A stretch of 11,610 bases of DNA, from positions 1-11,610 of the forward strand of contig CAMLDQ010000065.1 in assembly GCA_946478965.1 (NCBI GenBank). The letters are read 5' to 3'. Made by a program: the position numbers and the translations under genes. The stretch comes from an uncultured Methylobacillus sp. Lineage in GTDB: Bacteria; Pseudomonadota; Gammaproteobacteria; Burkholderiales; Methylophilaceae. Below the pieces are notes generated by a model. It did no database searches and was not told the DNA's origin. It was given only the letters and a program-made list of their open reading frames with translations. Of the stretch, positions 1 through 8,443 are shown in pieces (the stretch's first letter is position 1; each line of letters opens with the position of its first letter).

Positions 1-236
1 TAGGCATTAATGTCGAAGTCGGTACTGTCTGATACCGCCGCCAAAATCAGGGGCTGAATTCGCTCCTGTTCTTCGATTACTTCTGAGGTTTTAAAGTTGG
101 CCAACGCTGCTTCCGCGAAAAGCTTGTCTAAAAGCCGCTTTGCTTTTGCTTCGTATGTCTCAATATCAGGATTAGCGCCGGGAGGTATGTTTTCCTCAAT
201 CCATTCTTTGGCCCACCTGAGAAATCGATTGCTCAT
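1..236 (-). CDS. Unrecognised small protein, N-terminal part (runs off left edge)
   Basis: An open frame of 78 complete codons runs leftward from an ATG at 236 to the window edge without a stop. The start is well supported: a full AGGAGG Shine-Dalgarno (241-246) lies 4 bases upstream. The protein begins MSNRFLRWAKEWIEENIPPG, followed by a charged, helix-prone stretch with KRLLDKLFAEAALANF, EVIEEQERIQ and a hydrophobic ILAAV. There is no signal peptide, membrane segment or catalytic motif in the visible part. From memory the spacing of FL.W, LFAEA, a paired-Glu stretch and IL.A. is loosely reminiscent of short DUF768-type proteins, but that is a weak impression and no function follows from it. 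Base composition is clearly less GC-rich than the rest of the window, and the gene sits beyond the 3' side of a tRNA, which fits acquired DNA. The C-terminus and true length are unknown. Confidence 0.7.
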   Translation of the reverse strand, partial: MSNRFLRWAKEWIEENIPPGANPDIETYEAKAKRLLDKLFAEAALANFKTSEVIEEQERIQPLILAAVSDSTDFDINA

Positions 237-447
237 AATTCCTCCTAGTTAAAGTTACTTCGCCATCAGTTTCGCTTTAAAGAAGACAGAACTAGGGTAT
301 ATAAAATTCCCCGCACTTACTATGTATTGATTTGAATTGATGGGAGTGGTTTAAGATTAATATATTAACTAATTAATTGATTATTAACGACATAATGCCG
401 CCATCAGTCGCCAATCAACGCTGATGCTCGTCAGCGCCCCCACACTG
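237..447. other. AT-rich intergenic region between the unknown gene and tRNA-Lys terminator
   Basis: About 210 bases without a credible gene. They contain the AGGAGG ribosome site of the leftward gene (241-246) and a TATATA (298-303) that could be its minus-strand -10, although no good -35 is visible. There is also a dense AT tract at about 355-390 that includes the self-complementary TTAATATATTAA (357-368) and further TTAAT/ATTAA steps. A small inverted repeat, CGCTGA (419-424) and TCAGCG (431-436), lies next to the tRNA terminator. AT tracts of this kind attract IHF, H-NS-like proteins or integrase accessory factors; that is a possibility only. Confidence 0.6.
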
Positions 448-483
448 AAAACAAAAACGGCCTAGGACCTAAGTCCTAAGCCG
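448..483 (-). terminator. Rho-independent terminator of tRNA-Lys
   Basis: The arms at 458-468 and 473-483 pair over 11 positions with one mismatch around a 4-base loop (CTAA). Read on the minus strand, the hairpin is followed at once by TTTTTGTTTT (complement of 448-457), giving a normal U-tract. It begins 9 bases after the encoded CCA of the tRNA, so the tRNA is probably a single-gene transcript. Confidence 0.9.
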
Positions 484-492
484 CTTCAATTC

Positions 493-568
493 TGGTGGGG
501 CATGTAGGGGTCGAACCTACGACAAACGGATTAAGAGTCCGCTGCTCTACCAACTGAGCTAATGCCCC
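493..568 (-). tRNA. tRNA-Lys (anticodon CUU)
   Basis: A complete 76-base tRNA folds from the minus strand. The acceptor stem GGGGCAT pairs with ATGCCCC, the D stem is GCTC/GAGC, and the anticodon stem GCGGA/TCCGT (one G-U pair) encloses loop CTCTTAA. The variable loop has 5 bases, the T stem is GTAGG/CCTAC with loop TTCGACC, and the discriminator A is followed by an encoded CCA. The loop places CTT at positions 34-36, so the tRNA reads AAG lysine codons. It has its own promoter upstream and a terminator directly downstream. The 3' end faces AT-rich DNA and an unknown gene, a common layout at integration sites, but no second copy of the tRNA 3' end is visible in the window. Confidence 0.97.
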
Positions 569-581
569 CTTGAGGACGCGC

Positions 582-610
582 ATTATCGCGGGTGTGGGGC
601 AGGCTGTCAA
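582..610 (-). promoter_or_regulatory. Sigma-70 promoter of tRNA-Lys
   Basis: On the minus strand a perfect -35 TTGACA (605-610) and a 5/6 -10 GATAAT (582-587) are separated by 17 bases. Transcription should start near 575, about 7 bases before the mature tRNA. The bases between the -10 and that point are GCGCGTCC, a GC-rich discriminator. In enterobacteria such discriminators go with stringent (ppGpp) control of stable RNA genes; applying this here is inference. Confidence 0.9.
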
Positions 611-633
611 CCCTCCCCGCATCCTGGGTGCAA

Positions 634-642
634 TGGTAAGAT
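634..642 (+). promoter_or_regulatory. Possible extended -10 promoter of pgm
   Basis: TGGTAAGAT (634-642) has the TGn extension and a 4/6 -10 hexamer (TAAGAT), about 30 bases before the pgm start. No -35 is recognisable at the right distance. If used, it would give a short leader of about 25 bases that includes the GAGG ribosome site (663-666). It lies just upstream of, and divergent from, the tRNA promoter. Confidence 0.35.
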
Positions 643-664
643 GGGTCGAAATGCATCCACCTGA

Positions 665-2305
<1,641 letters not shown>

Positions 2306-2326
2306 GCCTGGCCGGTTACACCAGGC
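2306..2326. terminator. Inverted repeat between converging pgm and fhs ends (weak, possibly bidirectional)
   Basis: GCCTGG (2306-2311) and CCAGGC (2321-2326) pair perfectly around a 9-base loop. The repeat begins directly after the pgm stop and covers the fhs stop on the other strand. Neither side has a real U-tract (plus strand continues CTTCG; minus strand continues TTAAG), so it may mainly protect or pause the 3' ends rather than terminate efficiently. Confidence 0.45.
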
Positions 2327-3980
2327 CTTCGATATGGTCTTCGTCGGTCAGCAAAATGTGCTCACTGGCCGGGCGCTTGGGCAGGCCCGGCATCGTCATG
2401 ATATCCCCGCAGATTGCTACGATAAAACCTGCGCCGGCAGCCAACCTGACTTCGCGCACTTTGATTTCATGCCCGGTTGGCGCGCCGCGGAGCGTGGGGT
2501 CCGAGCTGAACGAATACTGCGTTTTTGCCATGCAAACGGGCAGATGGCGATAGCGCTCGTCGAGCGCCTGAATTTGCTTGCGTACTCGCGCGCCAGCTTT
2601 GACCTTGCGCGCGTGATATACCTTGGTGGCAATCGTCTGGATTTTGTCCCAGATGGGCATGCCGTCCTCATACAGCAGCTTGGCTACCGGATGGCTGCGT
2701 TCTGCAGTATGAACGACCGCTTTAGCGAGCGCCTCTGCGCCTTTGCCACCTTCCGTCCAATGCCGGCACAGCGCGACGGGGACTCCCAGACGCTCAACCT
2801 CCGTGCTCAATAGGTCAAGTTCGGCCTGGGTATCACCGGGAAATGGGTTGATGGCAACCACCACGGGTATGCCATACAGGCTCCTCAGATTGTCCAGGTG
2901 TCGGCGCAGATTTGCCATGCCACGCGATACTGCAGACAGGTCTTCGCGGCCAAGGTCGTTCTTTTCCAGGCCACCATGGAACTTGAGCGCGCGTACGGTT
3001 GCGACCAGCACCGCGGCATTGGGCCACAACCCGCTTTTGCGGCACTTGATGTCGAGGAATTTTTCTGCGCCCAAGTCGGCGCCAAATCCGGCTTCCGTGA
3101 CAACGTAATCGGCCAGAGCAAGTGCAGTGCGCGTTGCAATTACGGAGTTGCAGCCATGGGCGATATTGGCGAATGGGCCGCCATGAATGAAGGCGGGGGT
3201 GTGCTCCAGCGTTTGGACCAGGTTGGGTTTGATGGCATCCCGCAGCAGAGCGGCCATTGCGCCATGGGCTTGCAAGTCGCTGGCAAGGACAGGGCCCCCG
3301 TGGCGGGTCTGGCCGATCACGATATTGGCCAGGCGTTCCCTCAGGTCAGCGGCGGAATCGGAGAGGCAGAGAATTGCCATGACCTCCGAGGTCACGGTAA
3401 TGTCGAAACCATTTCGACGCCTTAGCCCGTTGCCTCGCCCCAGTCCGGTGACGATTTGCCGTAGCGCCCGGTCATTGAGGTCCAGGACGCGCCGCCATGT
3501 CATGTGATTTGCGTCCAGATCCAGCGCATTGTCGTGCGTCAGGTGATTGTCGATCAATGCGGCCAGCAGGTTATGCGCCGTGCTGATCGCATGCATATCC
3601 CCCGTGAAATGGAGATTGATATCCTCGCGTGGAACTACCTGAGCGTGGCCGCCTCCCGTTGCGGCCCCCTTGGAGCCAAAGCAGGGGCCGAGGGAAGGCT
3701 CGCGCAGGCATAGGGCGGCTTTTTTGCCGATGTGACTCAAGGCGTCGGCGAGGCCGATGGAAGTGGTGGTTTTACCCTCTCCTGCAGGGGTCGGGCTGAT
3801 TGCCGTGACCAGTATCAGCTTGCCCGTGGGGCGATCGGCCAGACTCTGCAAGAATTCCGGGCTGAGTTTCGATTTGTATTTGCCGTAGAGTTCTAACGCA
3901 GCGCCAGGAATGCCAAGTCGTGCAGCGATATCGGTGATCGGCAGCAGATGGGCTTGGCGAGCAATATCGGCGTCTGTCAT
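2316..3980 (-). CDS. fhs: Formate-tetrahydrofolate ligase
   Basis: This enzyme makes 10-formyl-THF from formate, THF and ATP (EC 6.3.4.3), feeding purine synthesis and the one-carbon pool. The N-terminus has the family signature [12 protein letters not shown] (12-23) and [12 protein letters not shown] (29-40). The nucleotide-binding loop TPAGEGKT lies at 64-71, followed by [20 protein letters not shown] (94-113), and the C-terminus carries [12 protein letters not shown] (531-542). The 554 aa length is standard and the frame is intact. The ATG lies 7 bases after the stop of the upstream phosphohexomutase, and no clear Shine-Dalgarno is visible, which suggests translational coupling. It is the last gene of a three-gene operon headed by an EAL-HDOD regulator. 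Its partner in folate one-carbon chemistry, glyA, lies at the right edge of the window in a separate unit. Confidence 0.97.
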   Translation of the reverse strand: MTDADIARQAHLLPITDIAARLGIPGAALELYGKYKSKLSPEFLQSLADRPTGKLILVTAISPTPAGEGKTTTSIGLADALSHIGKKAALCLREPSLGPCFGSKGAATGGGHAQVVPREDINLHFTGDMHAISTAHNLLAALIDNHLTHDNALDLDANHMTWRRVLDLNDRALRQIVTGLGRGNGLRRRNGFDITVTSEVMAILCLSDSAADLRERLANIVIGQTRHGGPVLASDLQAHGAMAALLRDAIKPNLVQTLEHTPAFIHGGPFANIAHGCNSVIATRTALALADYVVTEAGFGADLGAEKFLDIKCRKSGLWPNAAVLVATVRALKFHGGLEKNDLGREDLSAVSRGMANLRRHLDNLRSLYGIPVVVAINPFPGDTQAELDLLSTEVERLGVPVALCRHWTEGGKGAEALAKAVVHTAERSHPVAKLLYEDGMPIWDKIQTIATKVYHARKVKAGARVRKQIQALDERYRHLPVCMAKTQYSFSSDPTLRGAPTGHEIKVREVRLAAGAGFIVAICGDIMTMPGLPKRPASEHILLTDEDHIEGLV

Positions 3981-3987
3981 TAGTTCG

Positions 3988-5361
3988 TCAGAATGGCAAT
4001 TTTAGATCCGGTTGAATTCCATGCAGGATGTTGCGGAACTGCCCTTGGATGCGTTGCAGGGCCGCGGAGGTTTCTGCCTCGAAGCGTAACACGATAACAG
4101 GCGTTGTGTTAGAGGCGCGCATCAGCCCGAAGCCATCCGGGTATTCGACGCGCAGGCCATCAATGGTGATGACCTGGTCTGCGCCTTCGAATTGGGCTTC
4201 CCCGGCAAGGCGGGCAATCAAGGCATGCGGCTCGCCTTCGCGCATCTGGATGTGCTGTTCCGGCGTGCTGATGCTGTCGGGGAGCGCGTTCAATACGGCA
4301 GACGGGTCTGTGCTGCGGCTCAGGATTTCCAGCAGGCGCGCGCCGGAATAGAGTCCGTCGTCGAAACCGTACCAGCGTTCCTTGAAGAAGATGTGGCCGC
4401 TCATTTCGCCGGCCAATTGAGCGCCGGTTTCACGCATCCGTGCCTTGACCAGCGAGTGGCCGGTTTTCCACAGCATCGGCGTGCCGCCGTGGCGGGTGAT
4501 CCAGCCGTCCAGATGGCGGGTCGATTTGACGTCGTAGATAATGGTGGCGCCGGGCTCTCGAGCCAGCACGTCGGCGGCAAACAGCATCAGCTGGCGGTCT
4601 GGGTAAATGATGTTGCCTTCCTTGGTGACTACGCCCAGGCGGTCGCCATCGCCATCGAAAGCGAGGCCGAGTTCGGCCTCGCCCGAGCGGACCGTTGCAA
4701 TCAGGTCGGCCAGGTTGGCCGGTACGGAAGGGTCCGGGTGATGGTTGGGAAAATGGCCGTCCACGTCGCAAAACAGCTCCTGCACTTCGCAGCCGAGTGC
4801 GCGGTAAAGCTTGCCGGCATAGGCGCCGGCGACGCCGTTGCCGCAGTCCACGGCGATTTTCATCGGCCGCGCCAGCTTGATGTCGGCGGCAATGCGGGCG
4901 ATGTATTCCGGCGCAATGTCATGCCGGCTATAGGTACCGGAACCCTCGAACAATTCGCCTTGCTCGATGCGGCTGCGCAGCCCCTGGATAGCGGCGCCCG
5001 AAAGCGTTTCGCCGCCCAGCACCATTTTCAGGCCATTGTAGTCGGGCGGATTGTGGCTGCCTGTCACCATGACACCGCACTGGGTGCCCAGATGGTAGGC
5101 GGCGAAGTAAACCATGGGCGTTGCCACCATGCCGAGGTCGATGACGTGGATGCCCGATTTGCGGATGCCCTGTGCCAGGGCGGCGGCAAAATCCGGCCCG
5201 GACAGGCGGCCATCATAGCCAATGCAGATTTGTGTCTGGCGCCGTGCGGTGGCCTCTGAGCCGATGGCATGGCCGATCGCTTCGACGATTTCGGGCGTCA
5301 GCGTCTGACCGACAATGCCGCGAATGTCGTACGCCTTGAAAATTTCTGCTGGTGGTTTCAC
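3988..5361 (-). CDS. algC: Phosphomannomutase/phosphoglucomutase (AlgC/ManB type)
   Basis: A bifunctional phosphohexomutase that converts mannose 6-phosphate or glucose 6-phosphate to the 1-phosphate, supplying GDP-mannose and UDP-glucose for LPS and exopolysaccharide. Visible elements are [10 protein letters not shown] (9-18), the phosphoserine loop [11 protein letters not shown] (100-110, catalytic Ser102), the Mg loop DGDGDR (236-241) and the sugar-specificity loop [13 protein letters not shown] (318-330). The phosphate-binding loop RASNTTP lies at 415-421. GEMSGH with FGFDD-like YGFDD and RASNTTP match the Pseudomonas AlgC pattern; 457 aa is the usual length. The start is GTG (5361-5359), sharing one base with the TAG of the upstream EAL-HDOD gene, with no separate ribosome site, so translation is probably coupled. 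fhs follows after 7 bases. The AlgC name rests on motif similarity; substrate preference (mannose or glucose) cannot be read from the sequence. Confidence 0.93.
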   Translation of the reverse strand: MKPPAEIFKAYDIRGIVGQTLTPEIVEAIGHAIGSEATARRQTQICIGYDGRLSGPDFAAALAQGIRKSGIHVIDLGMVATPMVYFAAYHLGTQCGVMVTGSHNPPDYNGLKMVLGGETLSGAAIQGLRSRIEQGELFEGSGTYSRHDIAPEYIARIAADIKLARPMKIAVDCGNGVAGAYAGKLYRALGCEVQELFCDVDGHFPNHHPDPSVPANLADLIATVRSGEAELGLAFDGDGDRLGVVTKEGNIIYPDRQLMLFAADVLAREPGATIIYDVKSTRHLDGWITRHGGTPMLWKTGHSLVKARMRETGAQLAGEMSGHIFFKERWYGFDDGLYSGARLLEILSRSTDPSAVLNALPDSISTPEQHIQMREGEPHALIARLAGEAQFEGADQVITIDGLRVEYPDGFGLMRASNTTPVIVLRFEAETSAALQRIQGQFRNILHGIQPDLKLPF

Positions 5362-6605
5362 TAGGGCTGGTTTTCGTCAGTAAATAAATCGTGCAGCATG
5401 CGATTGCCCCATTCGATGGATTGCTTCTGGAATTCCATCAAGGCGGGGATGGCGATGCCAAGTTCGGCGGCAAGAGTTGCGACTTCGTCGAATTCCCCGT
5501 TCTCCAGATTTTCGCAGAGTTTGAGCAGCTTGCCGAGTGCCCCCTCGCGACGCAGCAGCGCGTATTCGACCTGGTCGACCAGATTGAGATGGGCAAGAAT
5601 CTCCTGCATTTCGATGCCCAATGCGCTGTCGGCGAGGGAGAACATGCCGGTGACGTAGGCGCGTTCAGGGGAAACGCCGATCGGCTGTGCAGCCAGCTCC
5701 AGCAGCCGGGCGCGATGCACGGCCATTTCCAGCAAGGGCAGGCAATGCTGGGCATTGTGCTGGGTGAACAGCAGGACCTGCAGCCAGCGCCCCAGCTGGC
5801 GCATGCCTAGCATCTGGAGCGCTTGCCGGATGGAGTCGATTTTTTGCGAAACGTAGAAGGCCGGGGAACTGATCAAGCGCAACAGGCTGTAGGTCAGGCC
5901 AGGGTTTCCCTTGAAAACGGTCTCGATTTCTTCGATGTCGGCATCCGTATTGACCTTGGAAAGCAAGTTGAGTACGACCAGTTTGTTGGGATCGGTCAGC
6001 TTGCCGCCAAGCAGGGCCGGGTGGGCGAAGAAATAACCCTGGAAGAGATCGAAGCCGGCCGCCAGGCAGGCTTCGAACGTAGACTGATCCTCCACTTTTT
6101 CTGCCAGCAGCTTGCACGGCCACTGGCGCAGGGTGGCGACCAATTGGTCGAGTGCCGCCAGGTCGGCGTGCAGGATGTCGACCTTGATGATGTCGACCAG
6201 CGCGAACAGCGGTGAAGGCGTGTCGCTGTAGACGTAATCGTCGAGTGCGAATTCGTATCCCATCTCCTTGAGCTGGCGTACGCGCGCGACGATTTCGTCG
6301 GTCGCCTCGATGTGCTCCAGCAGCTCCAGCGTGACCTTGTCCTTGGGCAGCAGCGTGATTGCATCGTCCAGCAGCAGGTCTTCAGCCACATTGATGAAAA
6401 GTTTGCGCTGTCCTATCAGTTCGAGCATGCCAATGTGGCTGCAGAGGTTGATGATGACATTGGCGGTTGCAGTGGTGTGGTCGAAGGCATGCATCGCTTC
6501 CGGCTGGGGGTCGCGATAGAGCAGCTCCATCGCGAGGGTATTCTTGTCCGGGTCCAGGATGGGCTGGTAGGCGAAGCAGTAGTCTTTGATCTGAACGGAT
6601 GGCAT
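5361..6605 (-). CDS. EAL-like/HDOD signalling protein (YuxH-type)
   Basis: A cytosolic two-domain protein of 414 aa. Residues about 8-200 form an EAL-like domain and about 200-390 an HDOD domain (LLSKVNTDADIEEIETVFKG, then YSLLRLISSPAF at 239-250 and LGMRQLGRWLQVLLF at 266-280). In the EAL part the classical ALLR signature is replaced by AMELLYR (25-31), yet candidate equivalents of the c-di-GMP phosphodiesterase residues remain. These are Glu27, Asn72 (INVAE), Glu94/Glu97, Asp122-Asp123 (LDDY), Lys141 (IKVDI), Glu169 (AEKVED) and Gln189 (FQGYFF). Loop 6, normally DFGTGYSS, reads DYVYSDTPSP. It may be a c-di-GMP sensor or a weak enzyme. No membrane segment or signal peptide is seen. It heads the operon with algC and fhs. 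The ATG at 6605 has only a weak AAGAAAG-like ribosome site. Confidence 0.9.
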   Translation of the reverse strand: MPSVQIKDYCFAYQPILDPDKNTLAMELLYRDPQPEAMHAFDHTTATANVIINLCSHIGMLELIGQRKLFINVAEDLLLDDAITLLPKDKVTLELLEHIEATDEIVARVRQLKEMGYEFALDDYVYSDTPSPLFALVDIIKVDILHADLAALDQLVATLRQWPCKLLAEKVEDQSTFEACLAAGFDLFQGYFFAHPALLGGKLTDPNKLVVLNLLSKVNTDADIEEIETVFKGNPGLTYSLLRLISSPAFYVSQKIDSIRQALQMLGMRQLGRWLQVLLFTQHNAQHCLPLLEMAVHRARLLELAAQPIGVSPERAYVTGMFSLADSALGIEMQEILAHLNLVDQVEYALLRREGALGKLLKLCENLENGEFDEVATLAAELGIAIPALMEFQKQSIEWGNRMLHDLFTDENQP

Positions 6606-6784
6606 GCGTGATTACTTTCTTGGTTTTTGTTGTTGTCCTAGAAGGGGCACGCGCTGACAAATGCTGCATCGAAGCTTTTCCGGCAGCCCCGCTGTCATAT
6701 AGATGCATTCCTTGATGCGCTACTCTAGACCGGATGCTTTGCGCCCCCGCCTTTCGACGGGTTTACCCTTGCTTGGAAGGGGCT

Positions 6785-6812
6785 ATTGTGAATTCTCCGG
6801 GCATGATGTCAA
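6785..6812 (-). promoter_or_regulatory. Candidate promoter of the EAL-HDOD operon
   Basis: On the minus strand a perfect -35 TTGACA (6807-6812) is followed after 16 bases by CACAAT (6785-6790, 4/6 to TATAAT). Transcription would begin near 6778, leaving a long leader of about 170 bases before the ATG at 6605. The leader has room for regulation, but I could not recognise a known riboswitch in it. The site lies inside the divergent hemN upstream region. Confidence 0.45.
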
Positions 6813-6837
6813 CAGTTTTATGACGCCTTGTATTAAA

Positions 6838-6842
6838 AAGGA
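6838..6842 (+). promoter_or_regulatory. Ribosome binding site choosing the hemN start at 6848
   Basis: AAGGA (6838-6842) lies 5 bases before the ATG at 6848, ideal spacing. A second in-frame ATG at 6869 has no comparable site. Both fit the protein family, so this site is the main reason for choosing 6848. Confidence 0.65.
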
Positions 6843-6847
6843 TAATT

Positions 6848-8242
6848 ATGTCAGGTATAATTGCCGTCATGGATTTCTCTTCTGAATTGCTGCATAAATA
6901 TTGCAAGGCGGGGCCGCGCTACACGTCCTACCCGACGGCCCCGTATTTCCACGAAAGCTTCGGGCCCCAGCAATGGGAAGAAGAACTGCTGGCCAGCCAG
7001 AACAGCGAACGCGATATTTCGCTGTACGCGCATATCCCGTTCTGCGATACCCTCTGCTACTACTGCGGCTGCAACATGATCGCGACCAAGGATTACAGCA
7101 AGGCGCAGGCCTATCTGGAAGTCCTGTTCTGCGAAATCGATCGCGTTGCCGCGTTCACCAGTCCGCGGCGCAAGGTGCGTCAACTGCACTGGGGCGGTGG
7201 CACGCCGACCTATCTGCGCCCCGACGATATGCGGCGTCTGTACGATTATCTGGCGAGCCGGTTTTCGATGGCGCCGGATGCGGAAATCGGGTGTGAAATG
7301 GACCCCCGCGAACTCACGCGTGAACATATCCGCGCACTGCGCCAAAGCGGTTTCAACCGGGTCAGCCTGGGCGTGCAGGATCTGGAGGACAAGGTGCAGC
7401 ACGCGGTGAACCGCGTGCAGCCGGAAGCGCTGATCCGCGAAGTGTACGACTGGATCCGCGAAGACGGGTTTGCCAGCGTCAATTTCGATTTGATGGTAGG
7501 CCTGCCGCACCAGACGCCGGCCTCGTTTGCACGTACGCTGGATAAGGTGATCGCGATGGCACCGGACCGCTTCGCGGTGTTCAATTATGCGCATGTGCCA
7601 TGGATGAAGAAGCACCAGAAGCTGATTCTGGAAGAAACCCTGCCGCAGCTTGAGCAGCGTCTCGCGCTGCAGAAGTTGACGCTGGAGAAGCTGACCGAGG
7701 CCGGCTACGTGTATATCGGCATGGACCACTTCGCCCGTCCCGACGACGAACTGGTCAAGGCGCAACAGGCGAAGACCCTGTACCGCAACTTCCAGGGCTA
7801 TACCACGCACAAGAACTGCGACATTCTCGCATTCGGCGTGTCGGCGATTTCGCAGACCGACGAGGTCTACGCGCAGAACGTCAAGGTGCTGTCCGAATAC
7901 CGTACGCAGGTCGATGCCGGTAAGCTGCCGGTCGAGCGCGGCCTGCGGATTTCACGCGAGGACAAGCTGCGGCGCGAGGCCATTACCCAGATCATGTGCG
8001 ATCTGGAGCTGGACAAGGCGGCCTTCGGGCGCGAGTGGGGCATCGATTTCGATACCCACTTCGCCGACGCGCTGGAAGAGCTCAAGGAGATGCAGGACGA
8101 CGGTCTGCTGCTGCTGGAGTCTGGCCGGCTGCGCGTCACCGAAACCGGGCGCGTGTTCCTGCGCAATATCGCGATGGCCTTCGACGGTTACCTGCGCCAG
8201 CCCGCGGCCGAGAGCAAGCCGCGCTACTCCCGTACGCTGTAG
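6848..8242 (+). CDS. hemN: Oxygen-independent coproporphyrinogen III oxidase (radical SAM)
   Basis: HemN decarboxylates coproporphyrinogen III to protoporphyrinogen IX without oxygen (EC 1.3.98.3), a late heme-synthesis step. The family N-terminus GPRYTSYPTAPYF is at 22-34. The radical SAM cluster motif is YAHIPFCDTLCYYCGC, with ligands Cys66, Cys70 and Cys73 and the additional Cys75 typical of true HemN. The SAM-contact motif GGGTPTYL (116-123) and EMDPREL (150-156) follow. The presence of CxxxCxxCxC and the GPRYTSYPTA start separates it from the HemW-type homologues. Length 464 aa is close to E. coli HemN. A shorter start at 6869 would remove seven residues and cannot be excluded. It is divergent from the EAL-HDOD operon and ends 6 bases from iscX on the other strand. 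No clear FNR box (TTGAT-N4-ATCAA) is visible upstream. Confidence 0.96.
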   Translation: MSGIIAVMDFSSELLHKYCKAGPRYTSYPTAPYFHESFGPQQWEEELLASQNSERDISLYAHIPFCDTLCYYCGCNMIATKDYSKAQAYLEVLFCEIDRVAAFTSPRRKVRQLHWGGGTPTYLRPDDMRRLYDYLASRFSMAPDAEIGCEMDPRELTREHIRALRQSGFNRVSLGVQDLEDKVQHAVNRVQPEALIREVYDWIREDGFASVNFDLMVGLPHQTPASFARTLDKVIAMAPDRFAVFNYAHVPWMKKHQKLILEETLPQLEQRLALQKLTLEKLTEAGYVYIGMDHFARPDDELVKAQQAKTLYRNFQGYTTHKNCDILAFGVSAISQTDEVYAQNVKVLSEYRTQVDAGKLPVERGLRISREDKLRREAITQIMCDLELDKAAFGREWGIDFDTHFADALEELKEMQDDGLLLLESGRLRVTETGRVFLRNIAMAFDGYLRQPAAESKPRYSRTL

Positions 8243-8248
8243 TCCCGG

Positions 8249-8443
8249 TTATTCCTTCTCGGCGATCCAGGCGGCCTGGATCGCTTCCAGTACTTTTTCT
8301 CCCCCGCGGGTGTGATCGTCGTCGAACTCTTCCAGGTCGACGACGTAATTGTGCAGGTCGGTGAACCGGAGGGTGCGCGGGTCGATTTCCGGATGGCGGT
8401 CATACAGTTCTTCGGCGATGCGTTGCACGTCGGACCATTTCAT
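8249..8443 (-). CDS. iscX: Fe-S cluster assembly protein IscX
   Basis: A small acidic protein of 64 aa. IscX binds the cysteine desulfurase IscS, competes with frataxin (CyaY) for the same surface and tunes Fe-S cluster assembly in an iron-dependent way. The sequence matches the family over its full length: MKWSDVQRIAEELYD (1-15), the strongly conserved FTDLH (27-31), the acidic patch DLEEFDDD (36-43) and the closing helix EKVLEAIQAAWIAE (49-62). The start is the ATG at 8443-8441; a longer open frame extends upstream but is only read-through of another gene's frame. The ATG overlaps the TGA of the upstream flavoenzyme (ATGA), so it is probably translated by coupling. Unlike the usual arrangement at the end of the isc operon, no other isc gene is in the window. 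Confidence 0.93.
   Translation of the reverse strand: MKWSDVQRIAEELYDRHPEIDPRTLRFTDLHNYVVDLEEFDDDHTRGGEKVLEAIQAAWIAEKE
8262..8284. repeat. 11-base perfect inverted repeat inside the 3' end of iscX, candidate hemN terminator
   Basis: GCGATCCAGGC (8262-8272) and GCCTGGATCGC (8274-8284) are exact complements around a single base, folding as a 10-bp stem with a CGG loop. It starts 20 bases after the hemN stop, and on the plus strand TTTTT follows about 10 bases after the stem (8294-8298). It may end hemN transcripts while also encoding the last part of IscX. The gap before the T-run makes it a non-classical terminator. Confidence 0.55.

Noticed and set aside
4192..5259. A 355-codon plus-strand frame across algC, and a similar 344-codon frame at 8461-9495 across the flavoenzyme
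   Set aside because: Both are antisense shadows of genes with complete active-site motifs; their translations show only GC-driven composition.
6660..6847. FNR or Anr box upstream of hemN
   Set aside because: I looked for TTGAT-N4-ATCAA on both strands and found only half-site likenesses (TTGATG at about 6713, TTGACATCA on the minus strand); none has both halves at the right spacing.
6703..6885. A 60-codon plus-strand frame overlapping the hemN start, considered as a leader peptide
   Set aside because: No ribosome site, no regulatory codon run and no attenuator-like structure after it.
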